From Citricoccus zhacaiensis (lineage in GTDB: Bacteria > Actinomycetota > Actinomycetes > Actinomycetales > Micrococcaceae), in assembly GCF_014645315.1 (NCBI RefSeq), contig NZ_BMLQ01000001.1, positions 553,665 through 617,664 of the forward strand: a stretch of DNA of 64,000 nucleotides, read 5' to 3'. Shown here in pieces: positions 9,174 through 16,758 of the stretch (positions are counted from its first letter, which is position 1; each line of letters begins with the position of its first letter). A program made the position numbers and the translations under genes. The notes beneath the pieces were generated by a model. The model did no database searches. It was given only the letters and a program-made list of their open reading frames with translations, and was not told the DNA's origin.

Positions 9174-10266
9174 GCTCGGCGCGGAGACCGCCGCCGGTCG
9201 CAGCCCGGGCAAGAGCGCGACCCAGCGCAGGTGCCTGCTTGAACAAATTGTGACCGGCCACAAAAAAGACAGAGTCTGCCTCCCACACGGCCACGCCGTC
9301 CTCACTCCACGGGAGGTCGGTCACCCAGCAGTGAAGGAAGTCGCGCGGCTCTGGGTGGAGACCGGGCAGCGCCCGTGTCACGTATTCGCGTGCGCGTTCG
9401 TCCAGCGATCGAATCGCTGCCGGGTCGATGAAAGTTCCGTCCTCGCGGACGCCGACGGTGTCGCTGAGTCCGACCGAATAGCTGCTGTTGCCCGGTAGCG
9501 GCGTCGCGTAGACGCCGACTTCGCCGAAGACGCCGCTGCTGTCCTGCAAGCACGCAACTCGTGCCGGGGCGGCGGCTTTCACGTCGAAGGTCAGCCGGAC
9601 GTGTGCGGCAAGGCGAACCGGCAGCGACAGGCCGACGCTGCGTGCCAGGCGGGCGGTTTCGCGGCCGGCGCACACCACCACCTTGGAGTAGACAGCCCGG
9701 TCGGTGACGCTGCGCACCTCGACCGTCCCGTCGGCGCGGGGATCGATGGAGATGACCTCACCGGTGGTGACCGCATCTGCGAGGGCACCCGTGAGTGCCG
9801 TGATCGCGGCGCGAGTGCGGATCGCGCCGCCCGACTCGTCGAGCACCGCTGGCCCCGAGTACCCAGCGAGCAGCGGCATCCGTTGGGCGACCTCGGCCGC
9901 GTCGATCTCGCGCGCTTCCACGCCGCCGACCTGGTCGAGCACCCGCAGCCGCGCCAGGGCGCTGTCTCCGATCGCCAGGACACCGTCTGATGAGACCAGC
10001 TCGACGTCGAAGTGTTCGGCCCACTCATCCCATACGCCCCGGCTTTCGCGCGCAAAAGCGACGAGTCGCGGGTCGTCGTGGGCATGCCGGAAGATCCGCG
10101 CCTCGCCTGCGGACTGACCCGTCCCGGGCAGACCAGCCTCGTACAAGCGCACCGGCACGCCCTGCTCCCGCAGCGCGTACGCTGTCGACAGACCGACGAT
10201 CCCGCCCCCGATCACTGCTACCTCGGGTGAACGCGTCGTGGCAACGCCGTCGTCAGTACCTGTCAT
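9136..10266 (-). CDS. FAD-dependent amine oxidase, monomeric sarcosine oxidase-like (DAO family)
   Basis: Flavoprotein oxidase of the DAO/MSOX group, 376 aa; family members oxidise N-methyl amino acids or related amines, releasing H2O2 and, for sarcosine, formaldehyde. Seen here: the FAD-binding GGGIVG (20-25), the MSOX-like GEARIFRHAH segment (54-63), and near the C-terminus LHCWVTDLP with Cys313, which by context matches the cysteine that binds FAD covalently in sarcosine oxidase, followed by FVAGHNLFK with Lys343. I start at ATG 10266 (GAGG about 9 bases upstream); an open frame extends far upstream but overlaps the ABM gene. It is last in a four-gene cassette beside a formaldehyde dehydrogenase. 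Substrate is inferred. Confidence 0.78.
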   Translation of the reverse strand: MTGTDDGVATTRSPEVAVIGGGIVGLSTAYALREQGVPVRLYEAGLPGTGQSAGEARIFRHAHDDPRLVAFARESRGVWDEWAEHFDVELVSSDGVLAIGDSALARLRVLDQVGGVEAREIDAAEVAQRMPLLAGYSGPAVLDESGGAIRTRAAITALTGALADAVTTGEVISIDPRADGTVEVRSVTDRAVYSKVVVCAGRETARLARSVGLSLPVRLAAHVRLTFDVKAAAPARVACLQDSSGVFGEVGVYATPLPGNSSYSVGLSDTVGVREDGTFIDPAAIRSLDERAREYVTRALPGLHPEPRDFLHCWVTDLPWSEDGVAVWEADSVFFVAGHNLFKQAPALGRALARAATGGGLRAELTPEARLGEAQG

Positions 10267-10408
10267 CGCGGTTCCTCGATCTGTTGGTGATGAGCGATAG
10301 GCCGCAAGAGAAGGGGCCGCTGCCACGACGTCAGCGGGCTGTGTAAGCCCGAAGTCACCGCGCGCAGCGACCCCCTCCTCTCTGGGCCAGGACTCCCGGT
10401 CTGTGGTG

Positions 10409-10711
10409 TCAGGCGGGGAGTTTGGAGCCCAGTACGTCGAGCTTCTCGATCGTCGGTTCGGAGAACAACGCGCCGGTCTGCTCGCCGAGAGCCACCGCAA
10501 CAGGGCCGGACAGGTGGGCGTCACGTCCGGCGTCATCGGGGAACACGTCGAAGATCCCGAACGAGGTCGGCCCGAGGCGGATCGCGAACCACGCGGTGGT
10601 CGCCTGCTCGTCCTCAACAAGCGCACGGCCGCTGTCAAGGAACTCCTTCACGTCGTCCTCCTTGCCGGGCAACGCGTCAAACCTGACCAGCAATCCCTTG
10701 GTCACACTCAT
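10409..10711 (-). CDS. Antibiotic biosynthesis monooxygenase (ABM) domain protein
   Basis: A 100-aa single-domain ferredoxin-fold protein (MSVTKGLLVRFDALPGKED at the start). Such YgiN-like proteins act as small cofactor-independent oxygenases or quinone/aldehyde-related stress proteins; the exact substrate cannot be told. Motifs visible: N-terminal beta strand with R-x-D-x-x-P-G-K, the central TTAWFAIRLGPTSFGIFDVF pair of strands, and the GPVAVALGEQ helix. The ATG overlaps the stop of the upstream DJ-1 gene (ATGA, 10708-10711), so both are translationally coupled. A 142-base gap separates it from the flavoprotein gene downstream; no gene or clear signal was seen there. Confidence 0.8.
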   Translation of the reverse strand: MSVTKGLLVRFDALPGKEDDVKEFLDSGRALVEDEQATTAWFAIRLGPTSFGIFDVFPDDAGRDAHLSGPVAVALGEQTGALFSEPTIEKLDVLGSKLPA

Positions 10712-11277
10712 GACTTCTCCTCTTCTTTTGTCGGGGTGCCCGCGAGTTGGGACACTATCGCCTCGGAGAACGCCGGCAGGTCCTCCGGCGACCGGCTGGT
10801 GATGAGATTCTTGTCGACCACCACGTCCTGGTCGACGACGTCGGCGCCGGCGTTGCGCAGGTCGGTGCGAATGCTCGGGAACGACGTCAGGGTGCGACCG
10901 GCGGCCACGCCAGCCTCGATCAACGTCCACGGCCCGTGACAGATCGCCGCCACTGGCTTGCCGCTCTCGACGAAGTCGCGGACGAAGGAAACGGCGTCCT
11001 TGTCGACCCGGAGCTGGTCGGGGTTCACCGTGCCGCCGGGGAGCAGCAGGGCGTCGTAGTCGCCCACCGAGGCGTCGGCGACCAGCCCGTCGACGGTGAA
11101 CGTGCCCGCTTCATCCAGGTCGTTCTTACGGGCCTTGATCTCGCCGTCGTGGATCGAGAGGACCTCGGTCTGAGCGCCCGCGCGGTCCAGTGCTTCGCGG
11201 GGTTGCTCGAGCTCAACGCGTTCGACTCCGTCGGCGGCGAGGATTGCGACCCTCTTGCCCTGAAGATCTGCTGCCAT
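10708..11277 (-). CDS. DJ-1/PfpI family protein (YhbO-like)
   Basis: 189-aa class I glutamine-amidotransferase-like protein of the PfpI/YhbO type, a group linked to protease, glyoxalase or deglycase activity and to electrophile stress. The nucleophile elbow AAICHGPWTL places Cys113 followed by His114; an acidic residue near 19-24 (GVERVELEQP) fits the conserved Glu that polarises the Cys. It begins one base after the formaldehyde dehydrogenase stop and overlaps the ABM gene by four bases. The placement supports a role in handling reactive aldehydes, but that is an inference from neighbours. Confidence 0.85.
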   Translation of the reverse strand: MAADLQGKRVAILAADGVERVELEQPREALDRAGAQTEVLSIHDGEIKARKNDLDEAGTFTVDGLVADASVGDYDALLLPGGTVNPDQLRVDKDAVSFVRDFVESGKPVAAICHGPWTLIEAGVAAGRTLTSFPSIRTDLRNAGADVVDQDVVVDKNLITSRSPEDLPAFSEAIVSQLAGTPTKEEEKS

Positions 11278-11278
11278 C

Positions 11279-12445
11279 TCAGCTTGCCGCCTTTCCTTCG
11301 GACATGCCGGGCTTGATGAGAACCTTCGTCCAACCCTCGGACCTGGAGTCGAAGTTCCTGTAGGCGTCGGCAGCCTGATCCAGCGAGATCTCGTGGGAGA
11401 CGATCCAGGACGGCTTCGCCTTGTCAGCCGCGATGAGGTCTCGCAGCCGACGGTTGTACCGCTTGACCGGGGCCTGACCGTTACCCATGGTCTGTCCCTT
11501 GAACCAGTGGGTGCCGTAGTCGATGGCCACCTTGCCCTGCTTGGCCAATTCGTCCTTGGCCCCCGGGTCCTGGGGCACGAACACGCCGACGGTGCCGATC
11601 CCGCCGGTGAACCGGACCGAGTTGATGAGCATGTTCAAGGTGGCAGCCGGATCTTCGTTGCCCTCAGGATCGTGGGCCTGGTATCCGACGCACTCGCAGC
11701 CGCGGTCGGCTCCGAGCCCCATCGTCTCGTCCAGCACAGCCTGCACGGGGTCGACCTTGGAGTCGTCGATGGCGATCGCTCCGATCTGCTCGGCCAGTGC
11801 GAGCCGGTCGGGATGACGATCGACCACCATCACCTTTGCGGCGCCCTTGATCGTCGCGGACAGGGCGGCCATCAGTCCCACGGGGCCGGCCCCGGCGATC
11901 ACGACGCTGTCGCCCGGGATCACGCCGGCCATCTCGGTGGCGTGGTAGCCGGTGGGGAAGATGTCGGAGAGCATGACGTAGTCGTTCTCCTTGTCCTGCG
12001 CATCTTCACCCAGGCGCAGCGCGTTGTGGTCGCCGAACGGCACCCGGAGCAGTTCTGCCTGCCCGCCGCCGTACGGGCCCATTTCGGCGAAGCCGTAGGC
12101 CGCACCGGCGGCCGACGGGTCAGGTTGCGTCGTCAGGCAGTAGTTCGTGAGCCCGCGCTCGCAGTTCTTGCAGAACCCGCACGAGATGTTGAAGGGCATC
12201 ACGACCCGGTCGCCCACCTTGACCTTCTCTACTCCCTTGCCGATCTCCACCACCTCACCCATGTTTTCGTGACCGAACGTCCGGCCCTTCTCGAAGGAGG
12301 TCCGCCCCTCGTACATGTGCAGGTCCGAGCCGCAGATGTTGGTCGTCGTGATCCTGACCAGCACATCGGTGGGCCGCTCAATCTTCGCGTCCGGAACATC
12401 CGTGACTGCGACATCGCGCGGTCCCTGATAGACCACAGCCTTCAT
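11279..12445 (-). CDS. Zinc-dependent, glutathione-independent formaldehyde dehydrogenase-like protein
   Basis: MDR-family alcohol/aldehyde dehydrogenase, 388 aa, closest in motif pattern to Pseudomonas glutathione-independent formaldehyde dehydrogenase. Catalytic zinc ligands appear as Cys38 (TTNICGSDLHM), His59-Glu60 (FGHEN) and Asp161 (MLSDIFPTGYH), each eight residues before the known enzyme's Cys46, His67 and Asp169. The structural-zinc cluster is Cys89, 92, 95 and 103, and the Rossmann loop GAGPVG is at 185-190. A GGAG site precedes the ATG. It heads the cassette FDH, DJ-1, ABM, flavoprotein. The 5' flank (12446-12548) ends at an IS1380 terminal repeat, so its promoter lies in that short stretch or in the IS. 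Confidence 0.85.
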   Translation of the reverse strand: MKAVVYQGPRDVAVTDVPDAKIERPTDVLVRITTTNICGSDLHMYEGRTSFEKGRTFGHENMGEVVEIGKGVEKVKVGDRVVMPFNISCGFCKNCERGLTNYCLTTQPDPSAAGAAYGFAEMGPYGGGQAELLRVPFGDHNALRLGEDAQDKENDYVMLSDIFPTGYHATEMAGVIPGDSVVIAGAGPVGLMAALSATIKGAAKVMVVDRHPDRLALAEQIGAIAIDDSKVDPVQAVLDETMGLGADRGCECVGYQAHDPEGNEDPAATLNMLINSVRFTGGIGTVGVFVPQDPGAKDELAKQGKVAIDYGTHWFKGQTMGNGQAPVKRYNRRLRDLIAADKAKPSWIVSHEISLDQAADAYRNFDSRSEGWTKVLIKPGMSEGKAAS

Positions 12446-12548
12446 GGTGAAACTCCAATCGTTGTGTGGTGATCTGACTTTCCAGACCCTACACCGCCAC
12501 CAACAACGAGGGGAGGGGGTCGTAGGTAAGGCAGGCCGAACCCGGGGG

Positions 12549-14149
12549 CTAACCCGGATCGTTCACGACGCCGCGGAGTGATCGGCGCGTAGAGGCACGG
12601 AAGCGCCTGCACAGCAGGGGAAACTTGTGATTGCGATGTCCCAAGTTCTCCGAGTTGGAATGCACTCCGTAGGTGAAGCGTACTTCGTGGTCGACGGGTC
12701 TGTCCGTGACGGTCAACGGTGTCGGCGTGGTGGCTCACACGGGCAGCATCATGACCAGGCTCCTGGCCGGCCGGACCGGCCTGGCCGACGAGCTGTCCAA
12801 GGCGATGACCCGCCGCAACTTCGTCCCTGCTGCGCCACCAGGCCGGTGTCCTGGGCCCGGTCGCATCGGCCCCGACGGTGTGGCGCACGCTGAAGTCGAT
12901 GACGCCTGGTCGACGGAATAAGATCGCGGCCGCCCGTGCTCGGGTCCGGCGCCACGTGTGGGCCCAACTGCCCGGCGGCATCCCGGCGTCCAAGGTCGCC
13001 GGAACCGACCTCGCCGACGTCATCGTGCTAGACATCGACGCCACGATCGTGATCGCGCACAGCGAGAAGGAGAACGCGGCCGCCACGTTCAAGCGGTCCT
13101 TCGGCTACCGCCCGATCGGGGTTTGGTGCGACAACACCAGTGAGTTCCTCGCCGCCAAGCTGCGGGCAGGCAACGCCGGCTCGAACACCACTGTCGACCA
13201 CATCGAAGTGCTGACCGAGGCGATCGCCCAGGTCCCCGGCACCCACCGCAAGAAGCTGCTCATCCGCTCCGACGGCGCCGGTTCGTCCCACGGGCTACTG
13301 GACTGGCTCACCGAACAGGGCACGGTCCGCGGCCGCAGCGTCGAGTACAGCGTGGGATTCGCGATCACCGGGAAGCTCCGCGATGTCATCGATCTGGTCC
13401 CGAAGAAGATCTGGACCCCAGCACTCGATGCCGACGGCGGCGTTCGTGAGGGCGGCGACGTCGCCGAGCTGACCGGCCTCATCGACCCGAAGGTTCTCGC
13501 CAAGTGGCCAGCCGGGATGCGGGTGATCGTGCGCCGTGAATGCCCCCACCCCGGCGCGCAACTGTCTCTGTTCGAGGAACGCGACGGCTGGCGCTACGAA
13601 GCCTTCGTCACCAACACCACGGCCGGCCAGCTCGCCTTTCTCGAGGCCCGGCACCGGGCCCATGCACGGGTCGAGGACCGCATCCGCCACGCCAAGGACA
13701 GCGGCCTGGGACGGTTTCCGTCGCGGGAGTTCAATATCAACCAGACCTGGCTGATGATCACCCAGATCGCGGCCGACCTGACCGCGTGGACCCGCCTGCT
13801 CGGCTGCATCGGCGACGCCGCCACGTTGGCAACCTGCGAGCCGAAGGCGCTGCGCTACCGATTCCTCCACGTGCCCGCCCGACTCGCTCACAGCGCACGC
13901 CGACGTCGCCTCAAGATCCCGGAGTCGTGGCCCTGGGCAGCCGCGATCGTCGCGGTCTTCGGGAACATCGCCGCCATCCCGCAACCGGCCTGACCTGGCC
14001 CGTCCGCCCCCGACATCACCACCCGGAGAACCGCAGCCCGGCAGCGCCAGCCGGCCCGTCGTCGTACCCGCAGTCACTCCGCACACGGGCGCACTCGACC
14101 ACACGGCTCCGACACGATCCCGACAGCCGTCATGAAAGACCGGGGCTAA
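12549..14149 (+). mobile_element. IS1380-family element, inactivated
   Basis: Imperfect terminal inverted repeats at 12549-12570 and 14128-14149 match at 16 of 22 positions and share the inner TTCAnGACG. The interior encodes an IS1380-type transposase with an internal deletion and frameshift. At about 1.6 kb it is slightly short for the family, as expected from the deletion. No direct target repeat is recognisable at the edges. It separates the dehydrogenase cassette from a truncated nuclease gene, so it may have removed the nuclease's 5' part. Confidence 0.7.
12673..13993 (+). pseudogene. IS1380-family transposase with internal deletion and frameshift
   Basis: The N-terminal part, in one frame from about 12673, reads VNGVGVVAHTGSIMTRLLAG and on to the TRRNFVP segment near 12830. 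The family sequence between FVP and the LRHQAGVLGPVAS block, roughly 25 residues, is missing, and reading resumes in another frame, which then stays open through WRTL to the C-terminus at 13993. The long downstream part keeps IS1380 DDE features (VIVLDIDATIVIAHSEK, LIRSDGAG, FEERDGWRYEAFVTNT, HARVEDRIRHAKD). A product starting at 12878 would lack the N-terminal region, so I treat the gene as broken. Confidence 0.8.
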
Positions 14150-14150
14150 C

Positions 14151-14501
14151 GGCATCCGCGTGGTCGCCCCGCCAGGGTCAGACGGAGGAGTTACCCGGCT
14201 CCCAGCCATTGCCGAGATCGCCCTTGAACTCGGATTCCACGTCCGAGTGATCGTCGACAATGACAAGCCAGGACACGAAGATCCAGCAGTCGGAGTCCTT
14301 GCAGGAATGGTCGAACAACTCGTCGTGCTTCCCACTCGCACCGCCGTGGAGGCCGCGCTCATCCGCGGCGTACCCGGACATCAGCTCCGAGAGACGGTCG
14401 AGACCCTGGAAGACTTCGGCATGCACACCCTGCCACCCGATCTCAGCGACGACGACATCGCGGACTACCTCATCACGACGAAAGTGATCAAGAAGCAGGG
14501 G
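14151..14501 (+). pseudogene. 3' fragment of a probable OLD-family/TOPRIM ATP-dependent nuclease gene
   Basis: An open frame of about 115 codons starts directly at the IS1380 right end without a proper start codon and runs into the second IS481 copy, where it would stop at 14549. The readable part has a hydrophobic strand followed by VIVDNDKPG (TOPRIM-like D-x-D), then VVLPTRTAVEAALIRGVPG and LRETVETLEDFG, a pattern I associate with the C-terminal half of OLD-family nucleases. Both ends are bounded by IS DNA, so this is a remnant. OLD proteins occur in defence systems such as Gabija, but nothing here shows which kind the parent gene was. Family assignment is tentative. Confidence 0.45.
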
Positions 14502-14505
14502 CTAG

Positions 14506-15582
14506 GTGTACCCGGCCATGAGGTTGGTGACAGTTCGGGGTTGACGTGAGGGGAGCCTCCCGGTGAGGTGTGGCTTGTCGAAGGCTGCACCAACACACAG
14601 GAGGCTCCCGTGTCCCACCGTAATGCCCGGCTGACCGTTCATGGCCGCCGATTGATCGTCCAGCGCCACCAGGACAGGATGAGACCCCCGCATATCGCCG
14701 CGGCGATGGGAGTCTCCCGCCAGTGTGTCTACAAGTGGATCGGCCGATACGCCGCCGAGGGCGAGACCGGGCTGGCCGACCGGTCATCGCGCCCGCACAC
14801 GATGCCGACCAAGACCACCGCCTGGGCCGAAGAACGGGTCGTGGCCGCTCGCAGACAGCACCGAGCCGGCCCAGCCGTGCTGGCCCCGCTGACCGGGGTA
14901 CCAGCCCGGACGATCTCCCGGATCCTCACCCGCCACCAGATCCCGCCCCTGGACCGGTGCGACCCGCTGACCGGAGACGTGATCCGCTCCTCGAAGGTCA
15001 CCGCCGTGCGCTATGAACGGGCCCGCCCCGGGGAACTGGTGCACGTGGACGTCAAGAAGCTCGGCAAGATTCCGGACGGAGGGGGCTGGCGGGCCCACGG
15101 GCGAAGCGAACAAGTCCGGGGCCGGGGCATCGGCTACGACTACGTCCACTCGATGGTCGACGACCACTCACGGCTGGCCTATTCGGAGGTCCTGCCCGAC
15201 GAGCAAGGTGGCACCTGCGCCGGGTTTCTCATCCGGGCCGCGGCCTACTTCGCGGACCAGGGCATCACCCGGATCGAGCGAGTGATCACCGACAACGCGT
15301 TCGCCTACCGAAAATCAACGGCGTTCCACCAGGCCTGCGTGAAACTCGGCGCAGTGCAGAAGTTCATCAAGGCACACTGCCCCTGGCAGAACGGCAAGGT
15401 CGAGCGCTTCAACCGCACCCTGGCCACCGAATGGGCCTACCGCCAGGTCTACACCTCCAACGACGAACGCCAAGCCGCCCTTGCCCCCTGGCTCAAGTAC
15501 TACAACACTGAACGCAGCCACAGCGCACTCGGCGGACACCCACCGACCAACCGACTGTCACCAACGTAATGGCTGAGTACAC
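14506..15582 (+). mobile_element. IS481-family element, copy 2 (intact)
   Basis: 1,077-bp element with the same 28-bp terminal repeats as copy 1 and CTAG on both flanks (14502-14505 and 15583-15586). About 20 scattered differences separate it from copy 1. Its transposase gene is uninterrupted, so this copy could mobilise itself and possibly the whole composite. Its right edge lies at the stop codon of rpf. Confidence 0.9.
14610..15569 (+). CDS. IS481-family transposase (intact)
   Basis: DDE transposase of about 319 aa. I start at GTG 14610, five bases after an AGGAGG site (14599-14604); a GTG at 14568 has no comparable site. The N-terminal half carries a helix-turn-helix (PHIAAAMGVSRQCVYKWIGRY) typical of IS481/IS3-like proteins, then a linker with ADRSSRPHTMP. 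The integrase core shows the acidic triad in HVDVKK, VITDNAFAY and QNGKVERFNRTL. The stop TAA lies inside the right terminal repeat. The enzyme presumably recognises the 28-bp ends and CTAG targets. Confidence 0.92.
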   Translation: MSHRNARLTVHGRRLIVQRHQDRMRPPHIAAAMGVSRQCVYKWIGRYAAEGETGLADRSSRPHTMPTKTTAWAEERVVAARRQHRAGPAVLAPLTGVPARTISRILTRHQIPPLDRCDPLTGDVIRSSKVTAVRYERARPGELVHVDVKKLGKIPDGGGWRAHGRSEQVRGRGIGYDYVHSMVDDHSRLAYSEVLPDEQGGTCAGFLIRAAAYFADQGITRIERVITDNAFAYRKSTAFHQACVKLGAVQKFIKAHCPWQNGKVERFNRTLATEWAYRQVYTSNDERQAALAPWLKYYNTERSHSALGGHPPTNRLSPT

Positions 15583-16572
15583 CTAGCGCAGGCCGAGTTG
15601 CGCGGAGCAGGCGGGCCAGTGGCCCCAGCCGCCGTTGGCGCGCAGCACCTCGGCGGTGGCGATCTGCTCGGCCGGGGTGGCCTGGTGCGGCAGCGGCGCG
15701 TATTGGGTGCCGCCGGCGCCGGCCCAGGAGGAGGCCGAGAACTGCAGGCCGCCGTAGTAGCCGTTGCCGGTGTTGATGGACCAGTTCCCGCCGGACTCGC
15801 ACTGCGCCAGGGCCTGCCACGCGCCGGAGGTGGGGGCGGTCGCCTGGGATGCGGGGGAGGCCGACGCAGAGGAGGAGGACTCCGAGCTGGACTCGGTGGT
15901 GCTGCGGCTCGGCGCGGGCGCCGGGGCCGGCTCGGGCTCCTGGGTGCCCACGGCGAGGCGGCGCTGCACCGGCTCGCGTACGGTCTCGGTGGCGGTGGCC
16001 TCGCGATCGGTCTCCTCGCCGTCCACGGTGGTGACGGTCCAGGTGGTGACCTGCTCGCCGGCCCGGCCCTCGGCCAGGACGGTGGTCCTGCCCTCGGCCA
16101 GGTCCTCGTCCTCCACCTCGACGGTCTCGAACGGCAGGGACTCCGTGGTGGTCTCGGTGGTGGTGTCCACGCGCTGGACGGTCACGTCCACGTCCTCGGT
16201 GATCGGGGTGTCGCGGGCCGGGGTGATCGTGTCGTCGTCGTCGAACTGCACCCCGCCCTCGCGCAGCGCCTGCTCGATGTTCACGGCCTGGGTGGCGAAG
16301 GACCGGGTGTACGGACCGGAGGTCACGGTGACGACCTTCGGCAGGTCCACGGTCACCCGGGAGGCCCGCTCCAGCTGGAGGACGGAGCTCTCGAGGTCGG
16401 AGCCCGGACCGGCGGTCTCGCCGGTGGCGACGTCGCCGGCTCGCTGTGCGGAGGCGGTGGCCTCGGCCCCGCGCTGGGTGACCACGAAGGCCACCAGCCC
16501 GCCGAGGACGAGGGCCAGCGCCAGGACCTGGGCGATCCCCCGGGCCAGACGGTTCTTCTTCACTCGTGCCAT
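15583..16572 (-). CDS. Resuscitation-promoting factor (G5 + Rpf domains)
   Basis: Secreted or membrane-anchored peptidoglycan-cleaving enzyme that promotes exit from dormancy, 329 aa from ATG 16572. A basic N-terminus and membrane segment (about residues 8-31) precede a DUF348-like stretch, a G5 domain (repeated Glu/Thr/Val strands), a Ser/Pro-rich linker, and a C-terminal Rpf domain (about 252-329) with the catalytic Glu259 in CESGGNW. This is an RpfB-like layout with fewer DUF348 units. A GTG ten codons upstream (16602) lacks a ribosome site. The TAG stop at 15583-15585 overlaps the CTAG target of the IS481 element, yet the reading frame is intact. Confidence 0.9.
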   Translation of the reverse strand: MARVKKNRLARGIAQVLALALVLGGLVAFVVTQRGAEATASAQRAGDVATGETAGPGSDLESSVLQLERASRVTVDLPKVVTVTSGPYTRSFATQAVNIEQALREGGVQFDDDDTITPARDTPITEDVDVTVQRVDTTTETTTESLPFETVEVEDEDLAEGRTTVLAEGRAGEQVTTWTVTTVDGEETDREATATETVREPVQRRLAVGTQEPEPAPAPAPSRSTTESSSESSSSASASPASQATAPTSGAWQALAQCESGGNWSINTGNGYYGGLQFSASSWAGAGGTQYAPLPHQATPAEQIATAEVLRANGGWGHWPACSAQLGLR

Positions 16573-16650
16573 GGTGTTCCAGACGTCGTCATCTCCGGGC
16601 ACGGGGGTTCAGGGCCGATGGCACAGGCGCACTGAGTGGCCCGATCCGGC

Positions 16651-16693
16651 CAGTTGAGGGTCAACTGTAACGGCTGGATAACGAAGATCTCAA
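16651..16693 (-). promoter_or_regulatory. Probable rpf promoter with overlapping palindromic operator
   Basis: On the minus strand a -35-like TTGAGA (16688-16693) and a -10-like TACAGT (16664-16669) are 18 bases apart. A perfect inverted repeat, CAGTTGA-3-TCAACTG (16651-16667), overlaps the -10 box and the likely transcription start, as expected for a repressor site. About 90 bases of leader precede the rpf ATG. Regulator unknown. Confidence 0.45.
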
Positions 16694-16758
16694 ATTGATC
16701 ACGGTTCGGCGCGTCGGATTCCCGCAACCAGACTTTCCCTCCGGAGAGAACGCGCTGG

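Larger units (their letters stand above)
8049..15586. mobile_element. Composite transposon: two direct IS481-like copies around a 5.4-kb cargo
   Basis: Two IS481-like elements of identical length (8053-9129 and 14506-15582, about 98% identical by eye) lie in direct orientation. Each is flanked by CTAG, and the outer pair (8049-8052 and 15583-15586) is a plausible 4-bp target duplication. Outside the element, ksgA and rpf lie head to tail as they do in relatives, so removing the whole block with one CTAG rebuilds the expected rpf-ksgA junction (about 115-bp spacer). The right-hand CTAG is part of the rpf stop codon. Cargo: four-gene oxidation cassette, an IS1380 remnant and a truncated nuclease gene. 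Two independent IS insertions flanking imported DNA is the alternative. Confidence 0.8.

Noticed and set aside
10267-10638. N-terminal extension of the flavoprotein frame
   Set aside because: It would overlap the ABM gene, has Arg/Ser-rich non-family sequence, and the ATG at 10266 has a ribosome site just before the FAD fold.
12442-13092. Minus-strand frame of 216 codons across the dehydrogenase promoter and IS1380 5' part
   Set aside because: Antisense to IS1380 transposase remnants and without family features.
12544-14154. Target duplication at the IS1380 element
   Set aside because: No matching short direct repeat at the proposed ends; boundary positions rest only on the imperfect inverted repeats.
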